Positions 27,143 through 35,126 of a DNA stretch of 64,000 nt are shown one piece after another (within the stretch, counting starts at the first letter, position 1; every line of letters begins with the position of its first letter). The DNA is from Burkholderiales bacterium (lineage in GTDB: Bacteria > Pseudomonadota > Gammaproteobacteria > Burkholderiales > Casimicrobiaceae): contig JANXNI010000032.1 in assembly GCA_025354165.1 (NCBI GenBank), positions 124,001 through 188,000 of the forward strand, given 5' to 3'. The notes below the pieces were generated by a model. It did not search any database and was not told where the DNA came from. It saw only the letters and a program-made list of their open reading frames with translations. Position numbers and translations under genes: made by a program.

Positions 27143-27171
27143 GTTTTACGCGGGGCAGGCGTCTATGTCAA
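27143..27171 (-). promoter_or_regulatory. Candidate sigma-70 promoter for the DUF1190 operon
   Basis: On the minus strand TTGACA (27171-27166) is followed by a 17-nt spacer and TAAAAC (27148-27143). Transcription would start near 27136, giving a leader of about 35 nt to the GTG start at 27102, which agrees with that start choice. Confidence 0.5.
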
Positions 27172-27192
27172 CGCGAGGGGAGTCCTACGTCG

Positions 27193-27495
27193 TCAGTGAA
27201 CGGCAGCAGGCCGCAGGAAACGAATCAAAGTGCCGTCGCGAAGGCAAATTTCACCTTCGCCAGAGAGCCTTGCGCCCTCAAAATCGCGCTGGATCAGCAG
27301 CAACTCCTGATCCTCACGGGTGCCCTCGACCAATACATCATCAGGCCGCGTGAATTCGTCCGGCGCATGTAGATAGTCCGCTGTAAACACCTCGTCTCCG
27401 ACCTGAACAAAGGCAGCCTCGTTCATCGCCACCGTGAGGGTGTCGAACATCGGCGGCACAGTCGCGGTGGAAAGGCTGGTGGTCATTGAATGCAT
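27193..27495 (-). CDS. Conserved-looking small protein of unknown function
   Basis: 100 residues from an ATG at 27495 with GGAG 6 nt upstream; longer in-frame starts reach 27567. The C-terminal 85 residues form a compact, acidic, probably beta-rich domain (VGDEVFTADYLHAPDEFTRP, then RDGTLIRFLRP). No membrane helix or signal is visible. I do not recognise the family. It lies between the DUF1190 operon and xpaC, all on the same strand, so it may belong to the same stress or envelope locus. Confidence 0.6.
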   Translation of the reverse strand: MHSMTTSLSTATVPPMFDTLTVAMNEAAFVQVGDEVFTADYLHAPDEFTRPDDVLVEGTREDQELLLIQRDFEGARLSGEGEICLRDGTLIRFLRPAAVH

Positions 27496-27605
27496 CATGG
27501 TCTCCATAGTGGGGGCGGGACACAGGCGTTTCAAGCAATTAACGCGCCGAGAGCCCATTTGGTGCACTGAAATGACGAATTCGCAACAACTGGCTACTTA
27601 AGCGC

Positions 27606-28304
27606 TTACTTGAGCACTACGAGGCCGTCGCTACCTTCCGCTCCGTTGCGGCCAAACTTTTCCGACAAAAATTGCGAATTATCCAGAAACGCCTGTACGT
27701 CGTGTGCAGCCAACGCATCATTTAGCTGCGTCACTTTCTGCCCCAATTCGTCCACCGTTTGTGCGAGCGTGGTCTCCGCCGTCATGCCGTTGGCCAGCGC
27801 TTTGGTCGCGGCGAACTGCGCAGGAATTGACCAGAACGACTTCAGCGCATCGGGCAGGTAGCGCAGCGCGATATAGCGAGCGTGAAAGGTGTCCTCAATC
27901 GACAGCGTGACTTTGGAGCGCTCCCACTGCGCCAGCATCGCCTCGATGGCGTCGCAGAGATTGAGTAGCTTTGTCCCGGTCGCGGCAGATAACCGGCGAT
28001 CAGGATTGGTGTTCACCAAGCGGCGAATCGCAGCCAATGCTCTGCGCGTTGCTTCACGCGTGTCTTCGCTGTCGCCAAAGGTTAACTCTCCCCAGTCCGG
28101 CCCTGCCAAACGCGGCCACCCTAACCAAAGCCCCCCGCATAGGAAGCCAGCGCCGTACGCCAGCAGCGCAAGGCCTGACAGTCGCGGACTCACCCAACCT
28201 AATCCGACCAGCGTTAATACGGAAATCGCGAAAGCAAGGCCAAGCCAGTTCGCCGGAGAGAACAAAAATCGGGTGGCGGTTTCACTGAATGTCGATAGCC
28301 TCAT
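27606..28304 (-). CDS. XpaC-like protein
   Basis: 232 residues. Two N-terminal membrane helices (about 17-37 and 40-60) are followed by a long helical cytoplasmic domain. The pattern fits the 5-bromo-4-chloroindolyl phosphate hydrolysis protein XpaC family, which is often encoded next to telA (in Bacillus, xpaC-yaaN). Here telA lies about 3 kb away in the divergent arm of the locus. The gene starts 3 nt after the vWA protein stop. The enzymatic role suggested by the family name is not established. Confidence 0.72.
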   Translation of the reverse strand: MRLSTFSETATRFLFSPANWLGLAFAISVLTLVGLGWVSPRLSGLALLAYGAGFLCGGLWLGWPRLAGPDWGELTFGDSEDTREATRRALAAIRRLVNTNPDRRLSAATGTKLLNLCDAIEAMLAQWERSKVTLSIEDTFHARYIALRYLPDALKSFWSIPAQFAATKALANGMTAETTLAQTVDELGQKVTQLNDALAAHDVQAFLDNSQFLSEKFGRNGAEGSDGLVVLK

Positions 28305-28307
28305 AGT

Positions 28308-29951
28308 CTATTGATAGGCTCGAATTTCTTTGAATACGGCGGGCAATGGCGTCTTGCGAGCGTCAAAGCTGCGACCGCCTGTTAGCTTGGAGATTTCCTT
28401 TAGCGCCACGTCGCTCGCTTCACCGAAAGCGACGGTGAACACCGGAATGGCCCTCACGTCTTCAGGCAGAGCGGCGTAGGCCTCCTTAAATTGCGTAAGG
28501 TTTCGGCCCTGTGTGTTTTCACCATCGGTGAACGCAATCACTGAATATTGGTAGTTGCGATCTTTTGCCTGGGCCGCGCTCATCTGAATCAAGGCATCAA
28601 GAATCGCGTCATACAACGCAGTGCCGCCTTTCATGGTCAAGCCACTTGCGTATTCGCGAACTTGCTCTAGTACCTCGGTTTTTTTCTGCGCATTCGCAGC
28701 CGTGGTAGCGGGCGGCAACTCAAAGTAAGTCGGGGTGCCGGTTCGATCAGAAAACGGCAGCATCCAGATGCGTTCGCGGCTGGACAGCCGGGCCAGTCGA
28801 CCGGTCAAAGAAACATCCGCCCCTGCGACACTATGCAACGCGCTGATCAAGTCCGACCGCCGCGTGCCGCCATTCATGCTGCCACTTACGTCGAGCACGA
28901 AAGTGGACGCAATCGGTTTGCGAAACTCGTTAAGGTACGCGTCGATCAGGCCATCGGCCAAACCACGATCCGGAGAGAAGGGCAGTTCGATCAAAGTAGC
29001 GGTCGGGAACGTAACCGCTGAAGCCGCGTTGGCGTTGACCGGACGGCGCAGCGTGGTGCGCGCAAGCCACGTTTGCGCCTCGTCGCCTTTAAGATAATCC
29101 ACAACCTTTTGGTACTCAGTGCGCTTAGCATCCGAGAGCAACATGAACGGGTAATCCGCTGTCGCAATCCCTTCGCGCGGATAGAAAAGTTTCAGCGGCT
29201 CCTTCAATTTTCCCGACTGATTCATCGACATCAACCAGCTCTCATAATTGATGAAAGCGTTGACGTAAATGCCCTGTTGCTCGATGAATTTCTCTGCAAG
29301 GTAGGTTGAGTTGTCCCCCACCAGTTTGTAGCCACGCAGAAAATCCGCCACAGCTTTGCGATCAATATCAGCAGCGGTCAGCGCTTCCGCTTTTTGCGTG
29401 GACGCAGCAACGACGCCCACCAGCGCCATGTAGCCCTGATTGGAAGTCGCGGGGTTCGACAGCGCGTATTTGAGTTTGCCTGACTTCGCCGCCTCGGTCA
29501 CCGTCTTCCATGTCACTTTACTAGCGTCGGCCCAAGCGGGCCCGAGACGCGCGACATCAGACTCGCTCACGCCCACCACAATCGGCGAGAGCATGATCTT
29601 TTCCTGTAATTTCACGCGCACCTGTCCTTGCGGGTCGGACAGCAAATATTTGGCGTTGGCGAACCATGCGGCGTCGGCCGTGGTCTTGCCGGTCAACACT
29701 TGCTCGGTGCTTTCCATCGTGCCGCCGAAGGTGAACTTGAGCGCTACACCGGTAGCCTTTTTGACCATTTCCTCTAGCGGTTGCGCATCCCGCAAATCGC
29801 TGGTCGCCAATACCGATAACGTCGCTTGAGTTGAGATTGGCGCAATATCAGCGACGGCTACTTTCGGGGCTGGAGGCTTGGAATCTTTGCCACAACCACC
29901 CAACAACAAAGCGACCGCAAACAGCGGCGCGTACACAAACTTTAGTTTCAT
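28308..29951 (-). CDS. Lipoprotein fusing a solute-binding domain to a von Willebrand factor A domain
   Basis: 547 residues. The lipobox LLGGC places Cys20 as the lipidated residue. A type II periplasmic binding domain spans about 40-335 (SVLATSDLRDAQPLEEM, INYESWLMSMNQ). A vWA domain follows at about 348-545 with a complete MIDAS: D354, S356, S358 in FVLDVSGSMN, T444 in GGTALYDAIL and D476 in AFTDGENTQG. The protein is probably anchored to a membrane facing the periplasm. The ATG overlaps the upstream gene stop by 4 nt. It could sense a ligand and pass the state on by metal-dependent protein binding. Confidence 0.88.
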   Translation of the reverse strand: MKLKFVYAPLFAVALLLGGCGKDSKPPAPKVAVADIAPISTQATLSVLATSDLRDAQPLEEMVKKATGVALKFTFGGTMESTEQVLTGKTTADAAWFANAKYLLSDPQGQVRVKLQEKIMLSPIVVGVSESDVARLGPAWADASKVTWKTVTEAAKSGKLKYALSNPATSNQGYMALVGVVAASTQKAEALTAADIDRKAVADFLRGYKLVGDNSTYLAEKFIEQQGIYVNAFINYESWLMSMNQSGKLKEPLKLFYPREGIATADYPFMLLSDAKRTEYQKVVDYLKGDEAQTWLARTTLRRPVNANAASAVTFPTATLIELPFSPDRGLADGLIDAYLNEFRKPIASTFVLDVSGSMNGGTRRSDLISALHSVAGADVSLTGRLARLSSRERIWMLPFSDRTGTPTYFELPPATTAANAQKKTEVLEQVREYASGLTMKGGTALYDAILDALIQMSAAQAKDRNYQYSVIAFTDGENTQGRNLTQFKEAYAALPEDVRAIPVFTVAFGEASDVALKEISKLTGGRSFDARKTPLPAVFKEIRAYQ

Positions 29952-31096
29952 TGCGACATCTCCCGTGTGACCACATCAATCATGGTGGACATGGTTTCGT
30001 AGGACGGCGGGTCGATCAGGTTGCTCAAGCGCTCGTCCACGTTCAGCTTTGCACCCTGCGCTTTTTGCAGAAACATAGCGCTATCTGCGATGCGAAAGCC
30101 ATACTCAACCCCAATGCCCTGTATTTCAGCGTTAGTCGACAGCAGTTCGCCCAGACGCTTCGAACGTTCGTTCATCGCAACGTAGACCACTTTGTTGGCG
30201 ATGGTCGGCTGCGGGTAGAGCATCGCCATATCCTTTGGCAGTGGCTTCGTGAGTGCAAACGCGAGCATCTGGTTTTCGTAGATGAACGCGAGTGGCGTCT
30301 TCCCGATGCCGATGGAAATGTAGTCATCGAAGTTGCCGTTGACGTAGTTTTCCTGGTAACCCTGACGCTTGAACAGATCCGTCGCAACCTTTGCTATTTT
30401 TTCGGCCGTCGCGCGATCCGCGGGTAACTCGTTGCTATTGAGTGCGTACGCCGCCAGCGCCAGATACATCGCTCCGGAATTGCTCTTACGAACATCCGTC
30501 GTGGAGACGAGTACCGATTTATTGACGTCGTAAGCCTGACTGCCTTTCAAATCTTTCCAGCGCGTCTTCGCCTGCATCAACGCAACGAGCTTCGCCAGAT
30601 CAACGGAATACACACCCGGTTGCAGTGGTGTCGCGAGACCATTGGCCTGAAAAATCCCGGCAATCGGCTGCCACGACGCGATCACCATCGGTGTGAAAAA
30701 CACCGTGTACTGGGTCGCCGTCTGATTGGCTCGTTTCGCCGCATCTAGAATCTGATTCGCGGCAACGATGCCCGATGGAAACATGAAGTCCGGCCCGCCG
30801 CTCGCCGCCACCCGCTGCGCCATGTCCCGTGAGCCGATGCGTGTCACATTCAGCCTGAACCCGTTGTCGGCCAGCCATTTGGTCACGCGCACGTCCTTGA
30901 AGAAAGGTTCAACGTCCAATGCGATCACGCCAGTCAGTTCGACCGTTTGCGTGGCACGCAAACCCGGCAGGCTCAGTGTGGGCGACTGGCCGTTCGCCAA
31001 TTGCTCGGTCTGGGTTGACTTAAGCGCCCAAAATACCGAGCCGCCCAAAAGCGCGAGAAGAGCAACCGTGATGAGCGTCTTTACCGTACGATTCAT
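29948..31096 (-). CDS. Membrane-anchored solute-binding-like protein
   Basis: 382 residues from the ATG at 31096; a start at 31156 would add 20 residues ahead of the membrane segment. One N-terminal helix (about 7-27) without a lipobox, then a periplasmic binding-protein-like fold with VIALDVEPFF, GPDFMFPSGIVAANQILDAA and FIYENQMLAFAL. It resembles the receptor half of the next gene, so the two may be a receptor pair. It heads the minus-strand arm and faces telA across a 171-nt region. Confidence 0.72.
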   Translation of the reverse strand: MNRTVKTLITVALLALLGGSVFWALKSTQTEQLANGQSPTLSLPGLRATQTVELTGVIALDVEPFFKDVRVTKWLADNGFRLNVTRIGSRDMAQRVAASGGPDFMFPSGIVAANQILDAAKRANQTATQYTVFFTPMVIASWQPIAGIFQANGLATPLQPGVYSVDLAKLVALMQAKTRWKDLKGSQAYDVNKSVLVSTTDVRKSNSGAMYLALAAYALNSNELPADRATAEKIAKVATDLFKRQGYQENYVNGNFDDYISIGIGKTPLAFIYENQMLAFALTKPLPKDMAMLYPQPTIANKVVYVAMNERSKRLGELLSTNAEIQGIGVEYGFRIADSAMFLQKAQGAKLNVDERLSNLIDPPSYETMSTMIDVVTREMSQ

Positions 31097-31267
31097 TCTT
31101 GTGAGGCGAGTATTTGCCTGAAGATAACAACGGATTATGTCCCCAATATGCGTCACGCCGTCACCCCGTGGAAACCCCGGTTTCGACGTTGAGAAACCGA
31201 CCGTCGTCGCATCCTTCAGCGCATAATTTGCGTGATACCGAAACCGATTTCATGACCGGGAGACCCC

Positions 31268-32485
31268 ATGTCTGACGCAGAACCGTCCAAGCCAACCATC
31301 ACGTCTGTCGCCAATGGCTTCCAGCTAACGCCTCCCGAGGTCATCACGCCCGTCGTGCCCGAATCCTCGAAATCGGCTGTACCACTGGCAGAGGCCACCA
31401 AAACAGCGGTTGATGAACAGGTCGCAAAGTACGTTGACGTATTGCTCAAGGAAGACGTGGAAAGCGCTGCTTTCAAAGGCAAGCTCGACAGCGCGTTTGC
31501 GCTGGGTCGGGAGGAAATTTCCATCGCCTCGTCGCTAATGCAGGGGCGTTTCATGCAGCAAAACTTTGTTGGCGTGGAATCAAGCCCGGCGTACAAAGCT
31601 ATCGGCGACATCCGTGCACAACTCGACGATTTGAATCCCGGGAAACAGGGCGATTTGTTTCAGCCGAACAAAATCCTCGGCGTGATTCCGTGGGGCAACA
31701 AGCTACAGAACTATTTCCGCAAATATCAGAGCGCGGGCGCGCAGTTGCAAACCAGCATGCAGCAGCTCTACGCCGCCAAAGACGACATGCAGCGCGACGT
31801 TGTGGAGATCGAGAGCACACGCGGCAAGCTGTGGGACGCGATGCAGAAGCTCGCAGCAGGCATTCATTTTTCAGAGAAACTCGATGGCCAACTCGCTGAA
31901 CGTGTGACCGCACTCAAGGCCACCGATCCACGTCGTGCGCATGCGCTGGAGCAGGAAGTATTGTTCTACGTGCGCCAGAATTTGCAGGACATGTTGACGC
32001 AGCAATCCGTGTGCATCAACGGTTATCTCGCACTCGATGTGCTCAAGAAAACCGGTCGCGAAATGATCAATGGTTGTTCGCGCGTCGCCACCACCGGCAT
32101 GAGCGCGCTCGCCGTCGCGCAGACGGTTGCACGCGCAACGGGCAATCAGTTGCAGGTGATGGAAATGCTGCAAGGCGTGAACAGCACTATCGAAGGCCTG
32201 ATCGCGGAGACCGGCAAACAGCTCAACACGCACGTCGAGAAGACCACCGAGTTCGCGCAGAACCCCGGCCTCGGTATGGACAAACTCAAAGAAATGTTCG
32301 ACCAGACGTTCAAGGCGATGGACGCGATGGACACCTTCCGCAGCAAAGCCATTGACGTCATGGGCAAGAACAACATGATGCTCAAGGACCAGATCGCCCG
32401 CAGCGAAACCTACGTGGATCGTGTGCGGCAGCAGCAGGCGCGGGAGGCGACGGGAACGGTCGTCGCTGGGCCCGTGAAACTTTAG
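31268..32485 (+). CDS. telA: TelA/KlaA family toxic anion resistance protein
   Basis: 405 residues, ATG with GGGAG upstream. A largely helical, cytoplasmic protein: IPWGNKLQNYFRKYQSA, AKDDMQRDVVEIE, and the C-terminal MDTFRSKAIDVMGKNN are TelA signatures. The family is linked to tellurite and other membrane-active stresses; its biochemical action is unclear. It is divergent from the SBP/vWA/XpaC arm and completes the XpaC-TelA pairing. Confidence 0.93.
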   Translation: MSDAEPSKPTITSVANGFQLTPPEVITPVVPESSKSAVPLAEATKTAVDEQVAKYVDVLLKEDVESAAFKGKLDSAFALGREEISIASSLMQGRFMQQNFVGVESSPAYKAIGDIRAQLDDLNPGKQGDLFQPNKILGVIPWGNKLQNYFRKYQSAGAQLQTSMQQLYAAKDDMQRDVVEIESTRGKLWDAMQKLAAGIHFSEKLDGQLAERVTALKATDPRRAHALEQEVLFYVRQNLQDMLTQQSVCINGYLALDVLKKTGREMINGCSRVATTGMSALAVAQTVARATGNQLQVMEMLQGVNSTIEGLIAETGKQLNTHVEKTTEFAQNPGLGMDKLKEMFDQTFKAMDAMDTFRSKAIDVMGKNNMMLKDQIARSETYVDRVRQQQAREATGTVVAGPVKL

Positions 32486-32495
32486 CGCGTCACTA

Positions 32496-32565
32496 GTAGG
32501 GTGGGCAGCCTCTGCCCACCATTCCTCAACTGGACACCCGCGTGGGCATAGGGTGCCCACCCTAC
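32496..32565. repeat. REP/BIME-like double hairpin repeat
   Basis: Outer arms GTAGGGTGGGCA and TGCCCACCCTAC are perfect 12-bp inverted repeats. Inside, each arm forms its own hairpin: GGTGGGCA with TGCCCACC at 32500-32520, and GTGGGCA with TGCCCAC at 32542-32560. It fills the gap between telA and the glutathione transferase gene. Elements with this GTGGGCA core are common extragenic repeats in proteobacteria. Confidence 0.8.
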
Positions 32566-32586
32566 CTTCATCCAAGAAGTACCACC

Positions 32587-33294
32587 ATGATCGACCTCTA
32601 CTACTGGACCACGCCGAACGGTCACAAGATCACGATGTTTCTCGAAGAAGCGAAGATGAAATATCGCCTCATTGCGGTGAACATCGGCAAAGGCGAACAA
32701 TTCGATCCTACGTTTTTGCAGATCGCGCCGAACAACCGGATCCCGGCAATGGTCGATTACAAGCCGATGCAGCCCATGCCGAACGACGAGCCGATGACCC
32801 TCTTTGAAAGCGGTGCGATGCTCCTTTACCTCGCCGACAAATCGAAAAAATTTCTGGATCGCAAAAATGCGTACTGGCGCAAAGAGGCCATTCAGTGGCT
32901 GTTCTGGCAGATGGGCGGGCTCGGTCCGATGGCGGGCCAGAATCATCATTTCGGCACATATGCACCTGAGAAATTACCCTACGCGATCAACCGCTACGTG
33001 AACGAAACCGCGCGGCTTTACGGCGTGATGGACAAGCGTCTGGCAGATCGCGAGTTCCTCGCAGGGAATTATTCCATCGCCGACATGGCCAGCTATCCGT
33101 GGGTGGTGCCGTTCGAACGGCAGCAGATGAATCTCGACGATTTCCCGAATCTGAAGCGCTGGTTTCACGCAATCAAGGAGCGACCGGCCACGATTCGCGC
33201 CTATCAAATCGCGAAGGACATGAACGTGCCTGCGAACAACAATATGACCGACGACGCCAAGCGAATTCTGTTCGGCATCGAGAAGAAAACATAA
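32587..33294 (+). CDS. yfcG: YfcG-type (nu-class) glutathione transferase / disulfide reductase
   Basis: 235 residues from the ATG at 32587; the upstream frame runs through the repeat and is not credible. The thioredoxin-fold N-terminus IDLYYWTTPNGHKITMFLEEA is close to E. coli YfcG (TPNGHKIT), with NNRIPAMVD and ESGAMLLYLAD for glutathione binding. The helical domain carries QMGGLGPMAGQNHHF. YfcG members reduce disulfides with two bound glutathiones. It is 6 nt from the BLUF gene, so the two are probably cotranscribed. Confidence 0.92.
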   Translation: MIDLYYWTTPNGHKITMFLEEAKMKYRLIAVNIGKGEQFDPTFLQIAPNNRIPAMVDYKPMQPMPNDEPMTLFESGAMLLYLADKSKKFLDRKNAYWRKEAIQWLFWQMGGLGPMAGQNHHFGTYAPEKLPYAINRYVNETARLYGVMDKRLADREFLAGNYSIADMASYPWVVPFERQQMNLDDFPNLKRWFHAIKERPATIRAYQIAKDMNVPANNNMTDDAKRILFGIEKKT

Positions 33295-33300
33295 CGCGCG

Positions 33301-33732
33301 GTGAAACTCGTTCGCCTCATCTATGCCAGCCGCCTGATCGCCCCGCTCGCCAAAAGCGACGCCAAGCAAATCCTGAAGACCAGCCTGCGCCGTAACAACG
33401 CGCTCGGCGTCACCGGCTATCTCTGCGTGTCGCCAACACACGCGCTGCAATGCCTCGAAGGCCCGCGCGATGCCGTCAACGGCGTGTACAACCTCGTGGT
33501 CGCCGACAAGCGTCATTTCGAGGTCACGCTCCTGCGCTACGCCGAGCCCTGGCGACGGCTGTTCCCGGTGTGGGGTATGGGCTACACCGCCGACCTCGCC
33601 ACCGCCGCGCCGGAGTCCGCGCGCTGGCACGACGCATCAGGATTCAACCCGTTTCTCGTGGAAACCGATCTGGTTGAAAACGTGATTGAGACGCTTTGTG
33701 AGCGGTCGGAGCAGGTGGAGTTGCGGGCTTGA
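33301..33732 (+). CDS. BLUF domain blue-light photoreceptor
   Basis: 143 residues with a GTG start. A single BLUF domain (1-95) and a short helical tail. The flavin-switch residues are all present: Tyr8 in RLIYAS, an Asn at 32-33, Gln50 in ALQCLEG, and Trp91 and Met93 in FPVWGMGY. Short BLUF proteins bind FAD and act through partner proteins. No effector domain is fused. The GST stop lies 6 nt upstream. Confidence 0.93.
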   Translation: MKLVRLIYASRLIAPLAKSDAKQILKTSLRRNNALGVTGYLCVSPTHALQCLEGPRDAVNGVYNLVVADKRHFEVTLLRYAEPWRRLFPVWGMGYTADLATAAPESARWHDASGFNPFLVETDLVENVIETLCERSEQVELRA

Positions 33733-33744
33733 GGGAGGAGCTCG

Positions 33745-34725
33745 CTAGAACGCCTTCTGATGCTCGCGGCAGTACTGCATTCCACCGAACCGCTTGTCGT
33801 TGTTCCAACAGAACTTACCCTCGGGAAAACTGATTTTCTCGCCACACGTCGCGCAAATAAGTTTGCGCGGCTCGGCATGAGCAACAGGCTTTACGGTCGG
33901 GTTTGGCGCGACGAGGTTAGACGCAACAGCGGCAGAAGACTTGGGAGTTGGCACACGAACTTCCAAACGCACAGGCGCAGGAGACGGTGCGTTCTCTCGC
34001 TGCGGTTTAAGCCAATCCGGCAAAGCCAGAGCATCTTCCGGTTTGTGCCGTGCCGCAATCGTTCTGCCCCATTCGGCGATGGTGTCGACGGACGCGACGT
34101 TTGCAGCCATCCACAGCACCGTCGCGACACCCAAAGAATCAACCTTCTTTTGACGCCAAGTATCGAACTGATCCGCTTTGATAATCATGCTGGTGTCAAA
34201 CGTTTCTGCGGCCGGCCTAGTGATGACGGCCCTGGGATGCAGTAGTACGGCGTGGAACACCGTTGGCCGACGAGTGAATCGCCCGGAAATGCCGAGTTCG
34301 TCCAGGAGACGCACGAACATCGCTTCGTGCCGACGGCTCTGCTCAAGCGGCGAAGAAATTCCAAATCTTTCGCGACCGTATTCTGCCGTGAACTCACCCA
34401 CGTCGTTGATGTGGAGGTTTCCCCCGAAATTCTTGGATTCCAGCAGATAGAAATGGAAACCCCGACCGATGATGAGGTGATCAATCTGCGCGACGAAACC
34501 ATCGATTTCGAAACGAAAATCGTGCAACACGGCATGGTTTTCACCATCCCTCAGGTGCGTGTCAATGAAGTGAGCCGCGTCGCGCTCGCCTTGCAGTCCG
34601 GTTTTTTTGCGCTGTAGATACTCGTCCAGCCTGCCCTTTTGCCATCGGTCAAGCCTTGGCGATGAGCGTAGCGCCTCCAACAACTGGAGGCGGCGGGATT
34701 GGTCGTCGGCAGACTTAATTAGCAT
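33745..34725 (-). CDS. NERD domain protein with C-terminal zinc ribbon
   Basis: 326 residues. The NERD domain (about 40-165) has GLQGERDAAHFI, the IDHLIIGRGFHFYLLESKNFGG strand pattern (with nuclease-like Asp and Glu-x-Lys residues) and a following helical region. The tail is Pro/Ala-rich and ends in a zinc ribbon (ICATCGEKISF, GKFCWN, GMQYC). NERD proteins are thought to act as nucleases or in DNA processing. It stands alone, convergent with the BLUF gene. Confidence 0.9.
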   Translation of the reverse strand: MLIKSADDQSRRLQLLEALRSSPRLDRWQKGRLDEYLQRKKTGLQGERDAAHFIDTHLRDGENHAVLHDFRFEIDGFVAQIDHLIIGRGFHFYLLESKNFGGNLHINDVGEFTAEYGRERFGISSPLEQSRRHEAMFVRLLDELGISGRFTRRPTVFHAVLLHPRAVITRPAAETFDTSMIIKADQFDTWRQKKVDSLGVATVLWMAANVASVDTIAEWGRTIAARHKPEDALALPDWLKPQRENAPSPAPVRLEVRVPTPKSSAAVASNLVAPNPTVKPVAHAEPRKLICATCGEKISFPEGKFCWNNDKRFGGMQYCREHQKAF

Positions 34726-35120
34726 CGTTCATTTCTATCATGACGATGACATTTTCCTAGGCGACTGCTTGCGCTTACTAAGGGCAGCACATACGATGGC
34801 TGCTTTTTGGAATGCAGCCGCTTTCCAGATTGCCGTGGGACGCGAGAACTCGGCATGTGAGGATCGCACAATTTCGCTTTGCTTTAATAAGAACGCGTCC
34901 CTTCGTTCTTATTAAAGCAAACGGTCGAAAAATAAAATAAGAATTGATGATGCGCTGAACCTGATTGCCCCTGTTGGTAACTCAGATTGCCATGCTCAAA
35001 TACTCAACTTTTCGGTGGAATCACCTGTACACTGGCGTTAGACGACAAAAAAAGCATTTATCGATAATCGAATAAATCGGTCTATATCCCCGAAGCAGTC
35101 GTCATTTCAGCCAAAAGCTA
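34726..35120. other. AT-rich intergenic stretch without a credible gene
   Basis: About 395 nt between the NERD start and the glycerate kinase stop. It is visibly richer in A and T than its neighbours. It holds the perfect inverted repeat at 34878-34921 and copy B of the dispersed repeat at its right end. The only open frame of size is an antisense extension over the NERD gene. It must also hold the NERD promoter, which I could not place. Confidence 0.6.
34878..34921. repeat. Perfect 18-bp inverted repeat
   Basis: Arms TTTGCTTTAATAAGAACG and CGTTCTTATTAAAGCAAA are exactly complementary over 18 bp around an 8-nt loop (CGTCCCTT). No T-run follows on either strand, so it is not a standard terminator. 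It may be a cruciform, protein-binding or recombination-type site. Confidence 0.85.
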
Positions 35121-35126
35121 CTACTT
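35066..35126. repeat. Dispersed intergenic repeat, copy B
   Basis: Similar to 5092-5152 with the core CCCCGA-AGCAGTCGTCATTTCAG then CCAAAAGCT. It overlaps the last codons of the minus-strand glycerate kinase gene. Both copies sit just after the stop of a minus-strand gene. Confidence 0.45.

Noticed and set aside
31871-32575. 234-codon frame opposite telA
   Set aside because: Antisense to telA and running through the repeat element.
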